Source: a virus. From it: DNA of 35,284 nucleotides. Positions within the stretch are counted from its first letter, which is position 1, and every line of letters begins with the position of its first letter. A program made the position numbers and the translations under genes. The stretch lies in the IMG/VR virus record IMGVR_UViG_3300005467_000102, positions 1 through 35,284 of that record; one strand, written 5' to 3'. This document shows positions 8,401 through 14,515 of the stretch, piece by piece. The notes under the pieces were generated by a model. It saw nothing but the letters and a program-made list of their open reading frames with translations. It ran no database searches and was not told the origin of the DNA.

Positions 8401-9921
8401 TAGGGCAGGAACAGGAGGCAGCTTCGGTTCCATCTTCGGGCTGCCAAACGCATCTTCTATAAACCGATGCTCCATAGCATCACTCGGAAAGGGTTGATCT
8501 CCCCGTTCAGCAGCTTTGGCTATCCGTTCACCAACTGTCTCCGGCAACGTAGCCCTTGCCCACTTCGCCACGGCTTTCAGGGTTGGCTCATCTCGTTGTT
8601 CTATCAAGGCATGGAAGTTCTCATGTTGAGCAGCTTGGTCCAGTCTGGCTTGAATCTGCTCGGGCGTTTCACCTTTCTTCTGAAGCTGCTTAATCCGATC
8701 CGGGTTGACCTCTACTTTCAAGGTGTCTCGGTCGAGAGTGGTTATGCCGGACTTCTTGCTGCTCTTGGCTACGACTCCTTTAGCAGCAGGAGCTTTGGCT
8801 GCAATCGTTTCCTCAACGGGAACTTCCAGCTTGAGATCGAGGGCTGGGAGCTTCGGTAGCTCTTTAGGTAGTTCAGCAGCAACCGTTTTAACGCCTTCAG
8901 CAGCCTTTCCCCTGAGAGCAGAGATGCCAATTGGAGCGAGGATAGCTGCTGCTTCACCCAAGCCTCCTGCGATGTCGCCGCTACCGATTCGTTCTCCGGT
9001 GTGAGCAGCCATAGGCCCGACCATAGGCAGTCCAGCAGCTACCCAATAACCAAGGATTTCTGGATCGGCAAGAGCAGCCCTTCCATCCTTGTAGCCTTTC
9101 TTCTTGGTAAGCTCCTGAGCCTTTCTATACTCTGCAAGCTGGGGCTCTGCCCATAGGGACCAGAGCCTCTTTCCAGCGACAGCAGGTTTGCCTGTCAGGG
9201 AGTCAAGGGCAACCTTGCCTAGTTCGACTGGGAACTGGGCAAAGCCGGTTAGAGTATCGCTGGCTGCGGTGGTGAACTTCTCTATAGCAGAAGGCTTGTC
9301 CGGACGGACGAAAGGCTTTGCAGTGGGTTTGCCGGTTATAGAACTGACCTGAGTATTGGGTTTCTTGCCCCTCTCACGAGCCCCTATCTGAGTAGCAGAT
9401 TCAACCGGCCCACTGACATAGCCCTGAAGCGTTTTAATCTTGTCGTTGATAGAAGGCGGTGGAGGCAGTGCCTTAGGCTGAGCAACGGCTTTGGGCTTAC
9501 CCTGTACTTGCTGCGTTGCATCCCATGCTACATGAACATGATTACCCTCGTTAAGTATCTCAGAGAACCTTCCTCCATAGGTGTCCCTCATGTGATCGTA
9601 GAACTGTTTCATCTTGGCCGGATCACCTGCAAAATCGAAAGCATTGCCTGTAAGATGATGACTGGTAGGGCTGCCCCCAACGGCGGCATTATGCTGAGCA
9701 TTACGTTGACCGGATGTAGTTTGGAGGCCAAACTTGTGAGCTTCTTTGGACAGGGTTTTGCTATCTATAGGTGAGACATCCATGTCAACCATGTCTCTAT
9801 AGGTAGGATACTTGGAGAGGACTCGGCGGGTCAGTATATCGTCAGAGAGATCATTGTAAGCATCAGGGTGCTTCTTGCGAATACGAGAAGCAAACTCTTG
9901 GATTGATACACGGTCTGGCAT
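5356..9921 (-). CDS. Large polyvalent internal virion protein with M15 peptidase, HENFH zincin and ART-like domains
   Basis: This 1521-residue protein is the largest gene here. Residues 5–45 match a short helical module common at the N-terminus of phage ejection proteins. Residues 50–135 form an M15 (VanY-like) peptidase: S87, H89, G92, A94 and D96 fit SxHxxGxAxD, with the third ligand in HVH (128–130), so it probably cuts peptidoglycan cross-links. A second metal motif, HENFH, is at 433–437. Residues 545–685 resemble the ADP-ribosyltransferase domain of phage polyvalent proteins (LYHSTG, HFG, GFDGAVYHN, YVIFDP). Residues 290–336 are Gly/Ala-rich and hydrophobic. The C-terminal half is helical with no known fold. 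It is probably carried in the capsid and ejected with the DNA. It ends convergently over the early gene block. Confidence 0.85.
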   Translation of the reverse strand: MPDRVSIQEFASRIRKKHPDAYNDLSDDILTRRVLSKYPTYRDMVDMDVSPIDSKTLSKEAHKFGLQTTSGQRNAQHNAAVGGSPTSHHLTGNAFDFAGDPAKMKQFYDHMRDTYGGRFSEILNEGNHVHVAWDATQQVQGKPKAVAQPKALPPPPSINDKIKTLQGYVSGPVESATQIGARERGKKPNTQVSSITGKPTAKPFVRPDKPSAIEKFTTAASDTLTGFAQFPVELGKVALDSLTGKPAVAGKRLWSLWAEPQLAEYRKAQELTKKKGYKDGRAALADPEILGYWVAAGLPMVGPMAAHTGERIGSGDIAGGLGEAAAILAPIGISALRGKAAEGVKTVAAELPKELPKLPALDLKLEVPVEETIAAKAPAAKGVVAKSSKKSGITTLDRDTLKVEVNPDRIKQLQKKGETPEQIQARLDQAAQHENFHALIEQRDEPTLKAVAKWARATLPETVGERIAKAAERGDQPFPSDAMEHRFIEDAFGSPKMEPKLPPVPALASEIEPVKPLIAKPIEAVIAREGVPIEEMGRAGAPFKGKLYHSTGAEFDRFLPLSHFGSEVAAKARGESLVHRRPGHAPTIVAASVEVNNPIRLPDTVAEGPAQINRWTDYLEWLGALSASEAESITSILELKGKQAKFIALLTSKGFDGAVYHNRVEGFGDSYVIFDPEQAGIIKRPEAPKAESAKPTVSVPFMITKAQRQGLYDLGYKASDVDTMKPQAAHEILAKGQAKPLAEPQETTGLPPVPKASFEMTDAERSVTQAAAENFRSTLAFKSAEDLSASKARIKKLLETERGSGGPSTELLKEMAKVGAHYIESGLKDFASWSKQVLADLGDSAKPYLADLWAKSNAELQSLRETPPKMEKRSLPETLEEHGLLGGEDRFYNPAPNVRSLDRATQMADGLIAEKGIGGAMEWLKQSPVVGPEQTALGIKLQDMLQDKAVNLVESNPEAANALMDKAQDIAESMSTRLTRYGQAVQAVQVVEKLHPTRVLRTAQKVYAESHKGAKLPNEKATALTTAAKEIQKAKRQLAEYEKMRRSSEDPKWQALIDRAEDDILRGRKKLANEMQSLDPFSATKHKIGSAVSMLRSIKTAYDLSAPGRQGWIGSVLHPYRGFVVPFWEQLRAIGKVPDPETRWGKYQLENLNLESYRDFEADILLDPISQEMRDLGYDAFTRAGQHIHPELREETFRSDLANKIPGIARSEQAFSTYRNVQGKGLYKIYRGWINWMEQKKLLSAEEAVNAKKGILKFIADAVGRGGLAKEGSMLGSVERSALATHGLFAYRWLKSRFNLMNPVYYAKLPKGARMIAATEMTRFVATTGATMYLLQQLGAQVETDPESSDFLKVRFGNTHYDISAGFQNELRFMFRFSKAVWDQSSGEMIKKQGSPTGWVDKEGKIRQNAAEIWNRFWRSKLAPVPGAAADVAYGDTFEYDQQTGKPLPPSIGREASQLIEPMVEKDLREAWGLEGSKGALKALPTVIGIGVQTYKPKTKKPSMGIPPVPGSGMSGLSGVK

Positions 9922-9924
9922 TGG

Positions 9925-11079
9925 TCATCTTATTCCCATTGGATCACTGACTGCCTTGCTTTTGGGTTTGCCAGAGGGAACTGGCGCCATCTGCCTGCCG
10001 GAGAGCTGATCGATCTGGTTGGCGTTGTTCTGGATGGAGTCAACCGCGTTCTGGTGAGCTTGGTAAGCGGATTCTATTTCAGAGTCAAGCTGCTTCACCT
10101 GCTCGGCTACGTTGGCTTTTATCTTTTCGTCGGTTGCCGCTGTAGCAGCTTGAAGCAATGTTGCTCTGCGAAGCATGAGAGAACGAACCCTGCTTTCGGC
10201 GGCACTGACATCACGATCAGCGGTAGCAATAGCCAGCTTCAATGGAGTAACCTGCTCGATGAACTTTCTATGAGAGATCATCGAATCAGCCAAGCGGGTT
10301 GCATTGGTTACATTCGCCTTCCTCGTTGCAACCTGAGACTCTACATTCCGCCAGCGCATCTCCATGTCCTGATGCTTGTCTTTCTGGACTTGGATAACCA
10401 TTTCACCTGCTTGCTTCTGGGCATCCACATCGGTTAGCTCGGGGTTGGCTGCTTTCAACGCGGCGGCGGTAGCGTTGATATTCTGGCTGGCCTTTGCCTC
10501 TGCGATCCTTTCATCATGCATCTTCTGCCGGTTGGCTATCTGGTTCTGGACTTCCATCTGCCTCTGCATTATTGCTTCTTGGTTCAGCCGTTGCTTTTCT
10601 AGCTGGAACTCGAACCCCGGTTTCTGCTGCTGGAACTTCTCACTGGCTGCTTCCAGTGGGGTGTTGAACATGGGATCGATGCCGGGGATAGCCGAGAATC
10701 CTCTAGGTGAGGTTCCTGTTTGCTGAATCTCTTGCTGGTAGCGATCCCTTCTGCCGGTTGGATCGACGGCTTTGACCTGTTCAGGCGAAGGCTTCGGGGC
10801 CATCTTTCCAGTGAACCCACCCATCGCTCCTTCTCGTTTACCCTTATTCCCTTTCGACCCCGGCTTGGCATTCAATATCTGCTGCATCTGCTGGAAGGCG
10901 ACGGGCAGGAACTCGGGCCGGAAGTTCGGAGAGGCCATTGCTTCCTTGATGAAGTCTAGCTGAATCTGCCTGTCAGCCAAGTCCTGTTGAACCTGTTGCT
11001 GATGTTGCTCCCACATAGCATCAGCGGTGCCTCCCGCGAGGCCACCGAGTAGTCCTGAGATGAAGCCTTCCATTGGCAT
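9925..11079 (-). CDS. Coiled-coil internal virion / ejection-type protein (384 aa)
   Basis: The N-terminus is a short Gly-rich amphipathic segment (GFISGLLGGLAGGTADAM), followed by Gln-rich helices and long coiled coils over roughly residues 150–350 (QRQMEVQNQIANRQK, LDSEIESAYQAH). This composition and the position immediately before the polyvalent protein are typical of T7 gp14/gp15-like internal proteins that form part of the ejectosome. No sequence-level match can be claimed. The gap to the next gene is 3 bases. ATG 11079 and the second ATG two codons later are both possible starts. Confidence 0.6.
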   Translation of the reverse strand: MPMEGFISGLLGGLAGGTADAMWEQHQQQVQQDLADRQIQLDFIKEAMASPNFRPEFLPVAFQQMQQILNAKPGSKGNKGKREGAMGGFTGKMAPKPSPEQVKAVDPTGRRDRYQQEIQQTGTSPRGFSAIPGIDPMFNTPLEAASEKFQQQKPGFEFQLEKQRLNQEAIMQRQMEVQNQIANRQKMHDERIAEAKASQNINATAAALKAANPELTDVDAQKQAGEMVIQVQKDKHQDMEMRWRNVESQVATRKANVTNATRLADSMISHRKFIEQVTPLKLAIATADRDVSAAESRVRSLMLRRATLLQAATAATDEKIKANVAEQVKQLDSEIESAYQAHQNAVDSIQNNANQIDQLSGRQMAPVPSGKPKSKAVSDPMGIR

Positions 11080-11081
11080 AT

Positions 11082-11330
11082 CTAGTTAGTGGGCCGAGGC
11101 AACGGCATCCCCCGTTCTACGGGTTGGCCTGCTGCATTGAATACAGGTTCCCATCCACTGTGAATCAGCCTGCCCCAATCTTTGGCCCGTTGGATGTCTC
11201 TTGTAACTACATAGCACAACCGTAAAACTGCATCATTGGTACTATATGGAGTTTCAAGTGACCGAAAGCGTTTATCCCATACATCTCCAGCAAACTCTAT
11301 ATATGGGCTGAATGATAGGGCAGTTTTCAT
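11082..11330 (-). CDS. Hypothetical protein (82 aa) in virion operon
   Basis: A short soluble protein rich in aromatic residues (IEFAGDVWDKRF, KDWGRLIHSGWEPVF), packed between two internal-virion-type genes with gaps of only 2 bases on each side. No signal peptide or membrane segment. It may be a minor virion component or a chaperone for its neighbours; there is no sequence basis for choosing. ATG 11330 is the only reasonable start. Confidence 0.6.
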   Translation of the reverse strand: MKTALSFSPYIEFAGDVWDKRFRSLETPYSTNDAVLRLCYVVTRDIQRAKDWGRLIHSGWEPVFNAAGQPVERGMPLPRPTN

Positions 11331-11332
11331 AG

Positions 11333-12040
11333 CTAGGCCCTTAGAGCATCGAGCATTCCACCGGCGCTGCCTGGATCAGGGATAGTATTATCATCTGAGC
11401 CACCTTTACTGAGTATCTGCCCGAGCAATCTACCGAGGCTCTGACCGATGCCTCCGGCGAACTGCCGATTAGAAAGCATCTTCGAGATGTCCTGCCCGCG
11501 CATTCCGAGGATACCGCTAAGCATAGCTGACAAGCCGCTCATCCCAGTGCTGCTCTCGCCTGATGACTGGGCCCCCAGTAAACCTGCAACCCCCTCCAAC
11601 CCCTGAGCCGCCATAGGTCTAGCCTTGCTGAACAGCTCACCTATGTCATGGGCCTTCGAGAACTCAGCGCCAGCCAGCGCCGAAGTGCGTCCACCGCCTC
11701 GGGGCGAGAACTCCGAGATAGCCTTGCTGACTGCATCGTATTGACGGCCTGTAGCGTTGACCTCTGGGCCGAGGACTTCCATTAGCTTGGTGCGATCACC
11801 GCCAAGAATATCGGTGAACCAGTTGCGAACCGGATCGAGGGCTTTGTGAAACTGGCGCCAGTCCTTGCGGCCCTGTTGGAACTGTTGGTTGGAGCGGTCG
11901 CCAAAGGTCGTCAAGGTGTCTTGCAACTGGGTGTCGGTCTTGCTGCTGGAAGATGAGCCACCCTTGTTGCTGAGTAGCGAGCCTCCGATGGAGCCTGCTG
12001 CTCCTATGATTGCTGGGAGAAATGGGACAATGAAGGGCAT
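11333..12040 (-). CDS. Probable small internal virion protein with Gly-zipper N-terminus (235 aa)
   Basis: Residues 1–25 are hydrophobic and glycine-spaced (PAIIGAAGSIGGSLLS), followed by a Ser-rich linker and a helical body, then a Gly/Met/Leu-rich C-terminal half (LSAMLSGILGMRG). Short proteins of this type precede coiled-coil ejection proteins in many podoviruses and can insert into membranes. That role is inferred from composition and from its place two genes before the polyvalent protein. It overlaps the preceding acetyltransferase stop by one base (TAATG) and has GGAGAAG upstream. Confidence 0.55.
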   Translation of the reverse strand: MPFIVPFLPAIIGAAGSIGGSLLSNKGGSSSSSKTDTQLQDTLTTFGDRSNQQFQQGRKDWRQFHKALDPVRNWFTDILGGDRTKLMEVLGPEVNATGRQYDAVSKAISEFSPRGGGRTSALAGAEFSKAHDIGELFSKARPMAAQGLEGVAGLLGAQSSGESSTGMSGLSAMLSGILGMRGQDISKMLSNRQFAGGIGQSLGRLLGQILSKGGSDDNTIPDPGSAGGMLDALRA

Positions 12041-12453
12041 TAGTCTTCTCCGGTTTCAGGCTTTCGTAAGTATACAGTATATGGCAAGAGTTTCATTCCA
12101 TTTTCCACACAAATGTGGGCAATCCTTTCATTCTCCGCGAAGCTGTAGTAGGCACAGGGAACATTGTCCGCGATCTCGTTGATCTTCTCTATCAGTAGCA
12201 GGGCAACCCCCCGGTTGCGATAGTCTTCGCTGACCCAGATTGGCTCGAAGTGGGCCACAAGTTGGAGCACTCCACAACCTATGATGTCTCCGTTGGAGTC
12301 TTCGGCGACGGCTATCTGGCTCATAGGCGGTGCTGGAAGCTGGCCCCCGTTGGCGACAAACAGGAAGGCCAGCCGGTAGTATTCGTCGGGGGGTAGAATC
12401 CTGATCTTTACCTCGTTAGCTATCCACTCTTTTCTCTCTGGTTGGCTGCTCAT
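12040..12453 (-). CDS. GNAT-family N-acetyltransferase (137 aa)
   Basis: The fold signature is clear: IAVAEDSNGDIIGCGVLQLV (beta-3/beta-4), then WVSEDYRNRGVALLLIEKI, which carries the acetyl-CoA pyrophosphate loop R-x-x-G-x-A, and AYYSFAENERIAHICVENGMK, typical of motif B. It would transfer an acetyl group from acetyl-CoA to an amine; the substrate is unknown. It sits inside the virion operon with one-base TAATG overlaps on both sides, so it is made with the structural proteins rather than early. It may modify a virion protein or a late host target. Confidence 0.85.
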   Translation of the reverse strand: MSSQPERKEWIANEVKIRILPPDEYYRLAFLFVANGGQLPAPPMSQIAVAEDSNGDIIGCGVLQLVAHFEPIWVSEDYRNRGVALLLIEKINEIADNVPCAYYSFAENERIAHICVENGMKLLPYTVYLRKPETGED

Positions 12454-13388
12454 TAGATATTCCCCGTTTGCAGCTTAACATAAGCTGTGGCTATGGCTGT
12501 AGAGCCGGTTATGGAACCGAGGGTAGCGGGCAGGACTCCGGCTACACTGGCATTGGCAGCGGTTCCCTTCTGGGCGAAGCTCTGGTTCAACACGGCGTCG
12601 GCGGTTGCATCGTTATTAGCCGACCTGAAGGCGCCGGTAGTGTTGTCCATTGTTACTGCCAGCCAGTACCAGCCGGGGCCAATAGTCACCGCTCCAACGG
12701 TTGCTTCGATTGCTCCCGTTGCAGTCGTGCTCTGGGCTCCGCTGGCTACCAGCTTTGCGCCGGCTGAGCTGTAGACCCCGACTCCAAAGAGCCCGCCAGC
12801 GCTGGCTATCCCGATGTAAGCAGTTATCCGAGTAACGATCAGGGGTAGAGGTAGCAGGAACTTAAAGACCTGTACTTCATTAGCAGCCCCCATAGTCTGA
12901 TTGAAGTTCAAGCCATTCAGGGTTGCTGGAATAGGGAGCAGAATATAAGGATGATCCGCTGAGTCGAGCAGCGGGAAGTCAGCGCCTACAAGGTTCCTAA
13001 AGGTAGGGGCAGCAGCCGCACCGCTGGCTGGTCCTGCGAATACGACATTAGAGGCTTGGTTTATCTTAGCGAAGCTCAGGGCCGGAGTTGAGGTAGCCGT
13101 TGCTACGGTTGTGGTGAACAGTGGAGAAAGATTGCCCGAGCTGAAGATGGTAACTGTGCCGGGGTTTGAGACTGGCAAGCCAGGTAGGTTAGTAACGTTG
13201 AGTGGGGCTGAGCCACTGGCTTGTAGCTCGTTTCTGATACTGGCTGCATCGGTGGATTGGTTGGTTGTAGAGCCAGCGGCAGATTCAGCAATCCTCAGCC
13301 TTCGCCATAGTTCTCGAATAGTCTGATCTACAAGCCGGGGATTAAGGCTCTTGCCGTCGCCTGTAAGAATGGTTGGTTCATTGGGCAT
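12453..13388 (-). CDS. Probable tail fibre or fibre-tip protein (311 aa)
   Basis: The N-terminus has a charged helix (DQTIRELWRRLRIAE) suited to trimer formation. The rest is low-charge and rich in Ala, Gly, Ser and Thr with predicted beta strands, as in phage fibres (FSSGNLSPLFTTTV; GPGWYWLAVTMDN in a jelly-roll-like region near residue 230). There is no signal peptide, unlike the two larger fibres. The start has AAGG upstream. It is followed directly by the acetyltransferase. Host-recognition or adhesin roles are inferred from composition and location. Confidence 0.65.
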   Translation of the reverse strand: MPNEPTILTGDGKSLNPRLVDQTIRELWRRLRIAESAAGSTTNQSTDAASIRNELQASGSAPLNVTNLPGLPVSNPGTVTIFSSGNLSPLFTTTVATATSTPALSFAKINQASNVVFAGPASGAAAAPTFRNLVGADFPLLDSADHPYILLPIPATLNGLNFNQTMGAANEVQVFKFLLPLPLIVTRITAYIGIASAGGLFGVGVYSSAGAKLVASGAQSTTATGAIEATVGAVTIGPGWYWLAVTMDNTTGAFRSANNDATADAVLNQSFAQKGTAANASVAGVLPATLGSITGSTAIATAYVKLQTGNI

Positions 13389-13400
13389 TTAGCCTTCTAC

Positions 13401-13610
13401 TCAGTGATCCCGCTCGTGTTGCGCCGCTTCCGATGCGGCCTTCAGCGCCCAGAGCAAGGCGATTATGAACCCAAGGATTAGCGCGGCCGCGACGTGCCCC
13501 GTGGCGGCCAATACTATCAGTAGCGCGACGATGATTATCCCGACCGTAAGGAGCATAAGGCTCTCCATGATGTTATTCCAGTCACCGCGTCTTGGATTAG
13601 AGTCGCCCAT
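13401..13610 (-). CDS. Two-segment small membrane protein (69 aa)
   Basis: ATG 13610 has AGGAAAG just upstream, so I prefer it to the in-frame TTG at 13634. Nearly the whole protein after residue 12 is hydrophobic, forming one long or two closely spaced membrane helices (LMLLTVGIIIVALLIVLAA; AALILGFIIALLWAL), with a charged C-terminus (AAQHERDH). It overlaps the zinc-ribbon gene before it by 14 bases. It has holin-like size and shape, but nothing else supports a lysis role. Confidence 0.6.
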   Translation of the reverse strand: MGDSNPRRGDWNNIMESLMLLTVGIIIVALLIVLAATGHVAAALILGFIIALLWALKAASEAAQHERDH

Positions 13611-13731
13611 TAGCTTTCCTGATCGTGCGGCCACAATTAAGACAAGCGGTTACGTTTACGTCGATCACCACCGCTTGCTTCCCGCAATGCGGGCATGGCG
13701 CGGTTTCTTCGGCCGGAATAGTTTGTTTCAT
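13597..13731 (-). CDS. Mini zinc-ribbon protein (44 aa)
   Basis: A short gene with a very strong ribosome site (AGGAGAGGT) and an ATGA overlap with the preceding gene. It contains CPHC at residues 13–16 and CLNC at 30–33, a complete four-Cys zinc ribbon, separated by a basic/valine-rich strand pair. It overlaps the following membrane-protein gene. The intact metal site plus ribosome site makes it convincing in spite of its length. Function unknown. Confidence 0.65.
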   Translation of the reverse strand: MKQTIPAEETAPCPHCGKQAVVIDVNVTACLNCGRTIRKANGRL

Positions 13732-13871
13732 ACCTCTCCTGTTTGAAGAAACTGGGGCTCGCGATCCTTGATCGCAGCTTCGATCATTTCCTCGAACAGC
13801 GCCACGTACTCCTCGGCGCGTTCAGCAGTAAGCCCGTCTTCGATCAACATCTGAACTAGCTTCTCTCTCAT
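13728..13871 (-). CDS. Small helical acidic protein (47 aa)
   Basis: ATG 13871 lies in an ATGA overlap with the stop of the preceding gene and has AGGAG about 9 bases upstream. A longer in-frame reading to 13946 would overlap the preceding gene and lacks a ribosome site. The product is almost all helix and Glu-rich (ERAEEYVALFEEMIEAAIKD), of the kind seen in small dimeric or scaffold-like helical proteins. No known family. Confidence 0.5.
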   Translation of the reverse strand: MREKLVQMLIEDGLTAERAEEYVALFEEMIEAAIKDREPQFLQTGEV

Positions 13872-13978
13872 GGCCGCTCCTGTATCAACCTGCCGCCACA
13901 AGTGCAGTGCTGCGTCCGCTCGGTTGACGGGAACCGGCGAGAGCACGCAACGCAGACGAAGTATTTAATAAAGCTCAT
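13868..13978 (-). CDS. Tiny zinc-ribbon protein (36 aa)
   Basis: The start lies in an ATGA overlap with the Cys-rich secreted gene before it, and the stop overlaps the next start in the same way. Cysteines occur as CVAC at residues 9–12 and CTC at 25–27, enough for a minimal zinc knuckle. There is no strong ribosome site, so it would depend on coupled translation. The Cys pairs and exact overlaps at both ends are the only evidence that it is a gene. Confidence 0.45.
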   Translation of the reverse strand: MSFIKYFVCVACSRRFPSTERTQHCTCGGRLIQERP

Positions 13979-14184
13979 GGCAATATGCAACCTGGGTCTG
14001 CCGTGCATCGCAACATGCAGTTACAGTAGCTCTGTTCGCAGACACTCGGCGGATACCCCGCCAAGCATCCATTGTAGAGTATCTCACACCGGGTCTCGCA
14101 GGTCGGCACTGGCCTGAATGCCGCAGTCAGCACGAGTAGGCTCAAGATTGCGATGAGTAGTAGTCGTCTTTTCATGGCAGTCAT
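13975..14184 (-). CDS. Secreted eight-cysteine mini-protein (69 aa)
   Basis: Residues 4–23 form a classic Sec signal (KRR, then LLLIAILSLLVLTAA). There is no lipobox. The mature part of about 45 residues contains eight cysteines (CETRC, NGC, SVC, SYCNC, LRC, PGC), an arrangement suited to four disulfides in the periplasm or outside the cell. The start is in an ATGA overlap with the preceding gene. It resembles no phage family I know; it could be a disulfide-rich inhibitor, a virion decoration or a surface blocker. Confidence 0.6.
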   Translation of the reverse strand: MTAMKRRLLLIAILSLLVLTAAFRPVPTCETRCEILYNGCLAGYPPSVCEQSYCNCMLRCTADPGCILP

Positions 14185-14513
14185 CCTAACACACCCACGT
14201 TCCTAGTACCCTCATAAAACGTCCCGCCGGACGCCTCAAACATTATCAGCGACTTCTTCCCCGCTACTCCAGTAATGACTCCATTGCCACTTAGCCCGGT
14301 TCCAAGCGTGATGACGCGCGGAAGAATCCCGTCATTAGTGATAAGTAGGGTCAGAGTCTGGCCGTCAATTGGCGTGTCGCCATTAAGATTGACCGTGCAG
14401 TTTTGGGCAGCCGTCCAAGCGACTTGATGATGTCGAAGTTTAGCATCGACGGTGACAGTGATCGTTGAGCCAGGGGTCGGGGCTATGACATTCACGCTAC
14501 TGGTTTTTGGCAT
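14181..14513 (-). CDS. Beta-rich small virion-type protein (110 aa)
   Basis: The ATG at 14513, with GAGAGG five bases away, is favoured over the GTG at 14516, which overlaps the fibre stop codon. The product is low in charge and almost all beta strand (STITVTVDA, VTLGTGLSGNGVITG). It ends in a segment like the C-terminal beta caps of phage fibres (SLIMFEASGGTFYEGTR). Directly following the GH43 fibre gene, it may be a fibre cap, fibre chaperone or accessory. Function inferred from position. Confidence 0.55.
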   Translation of the reverse strand: MPKTSSVNVIAPTPGSTITVTVDAKLRHHQVAWTAAQNCTVNLNGDTPIDGQTLTLLITNDGILPRVITLGTGLSGNGVITGVAGKKSLIMFEASGGTFYEGTRNVGVLG

Positions 14514-14515
14514 CA

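Noticed and set aside
8291-9774. Plus-strand open frames across the polyvalent protein gene
   Set aside because: They are shadows of the long minus-strand gene, with no start signals or conserved motifs.
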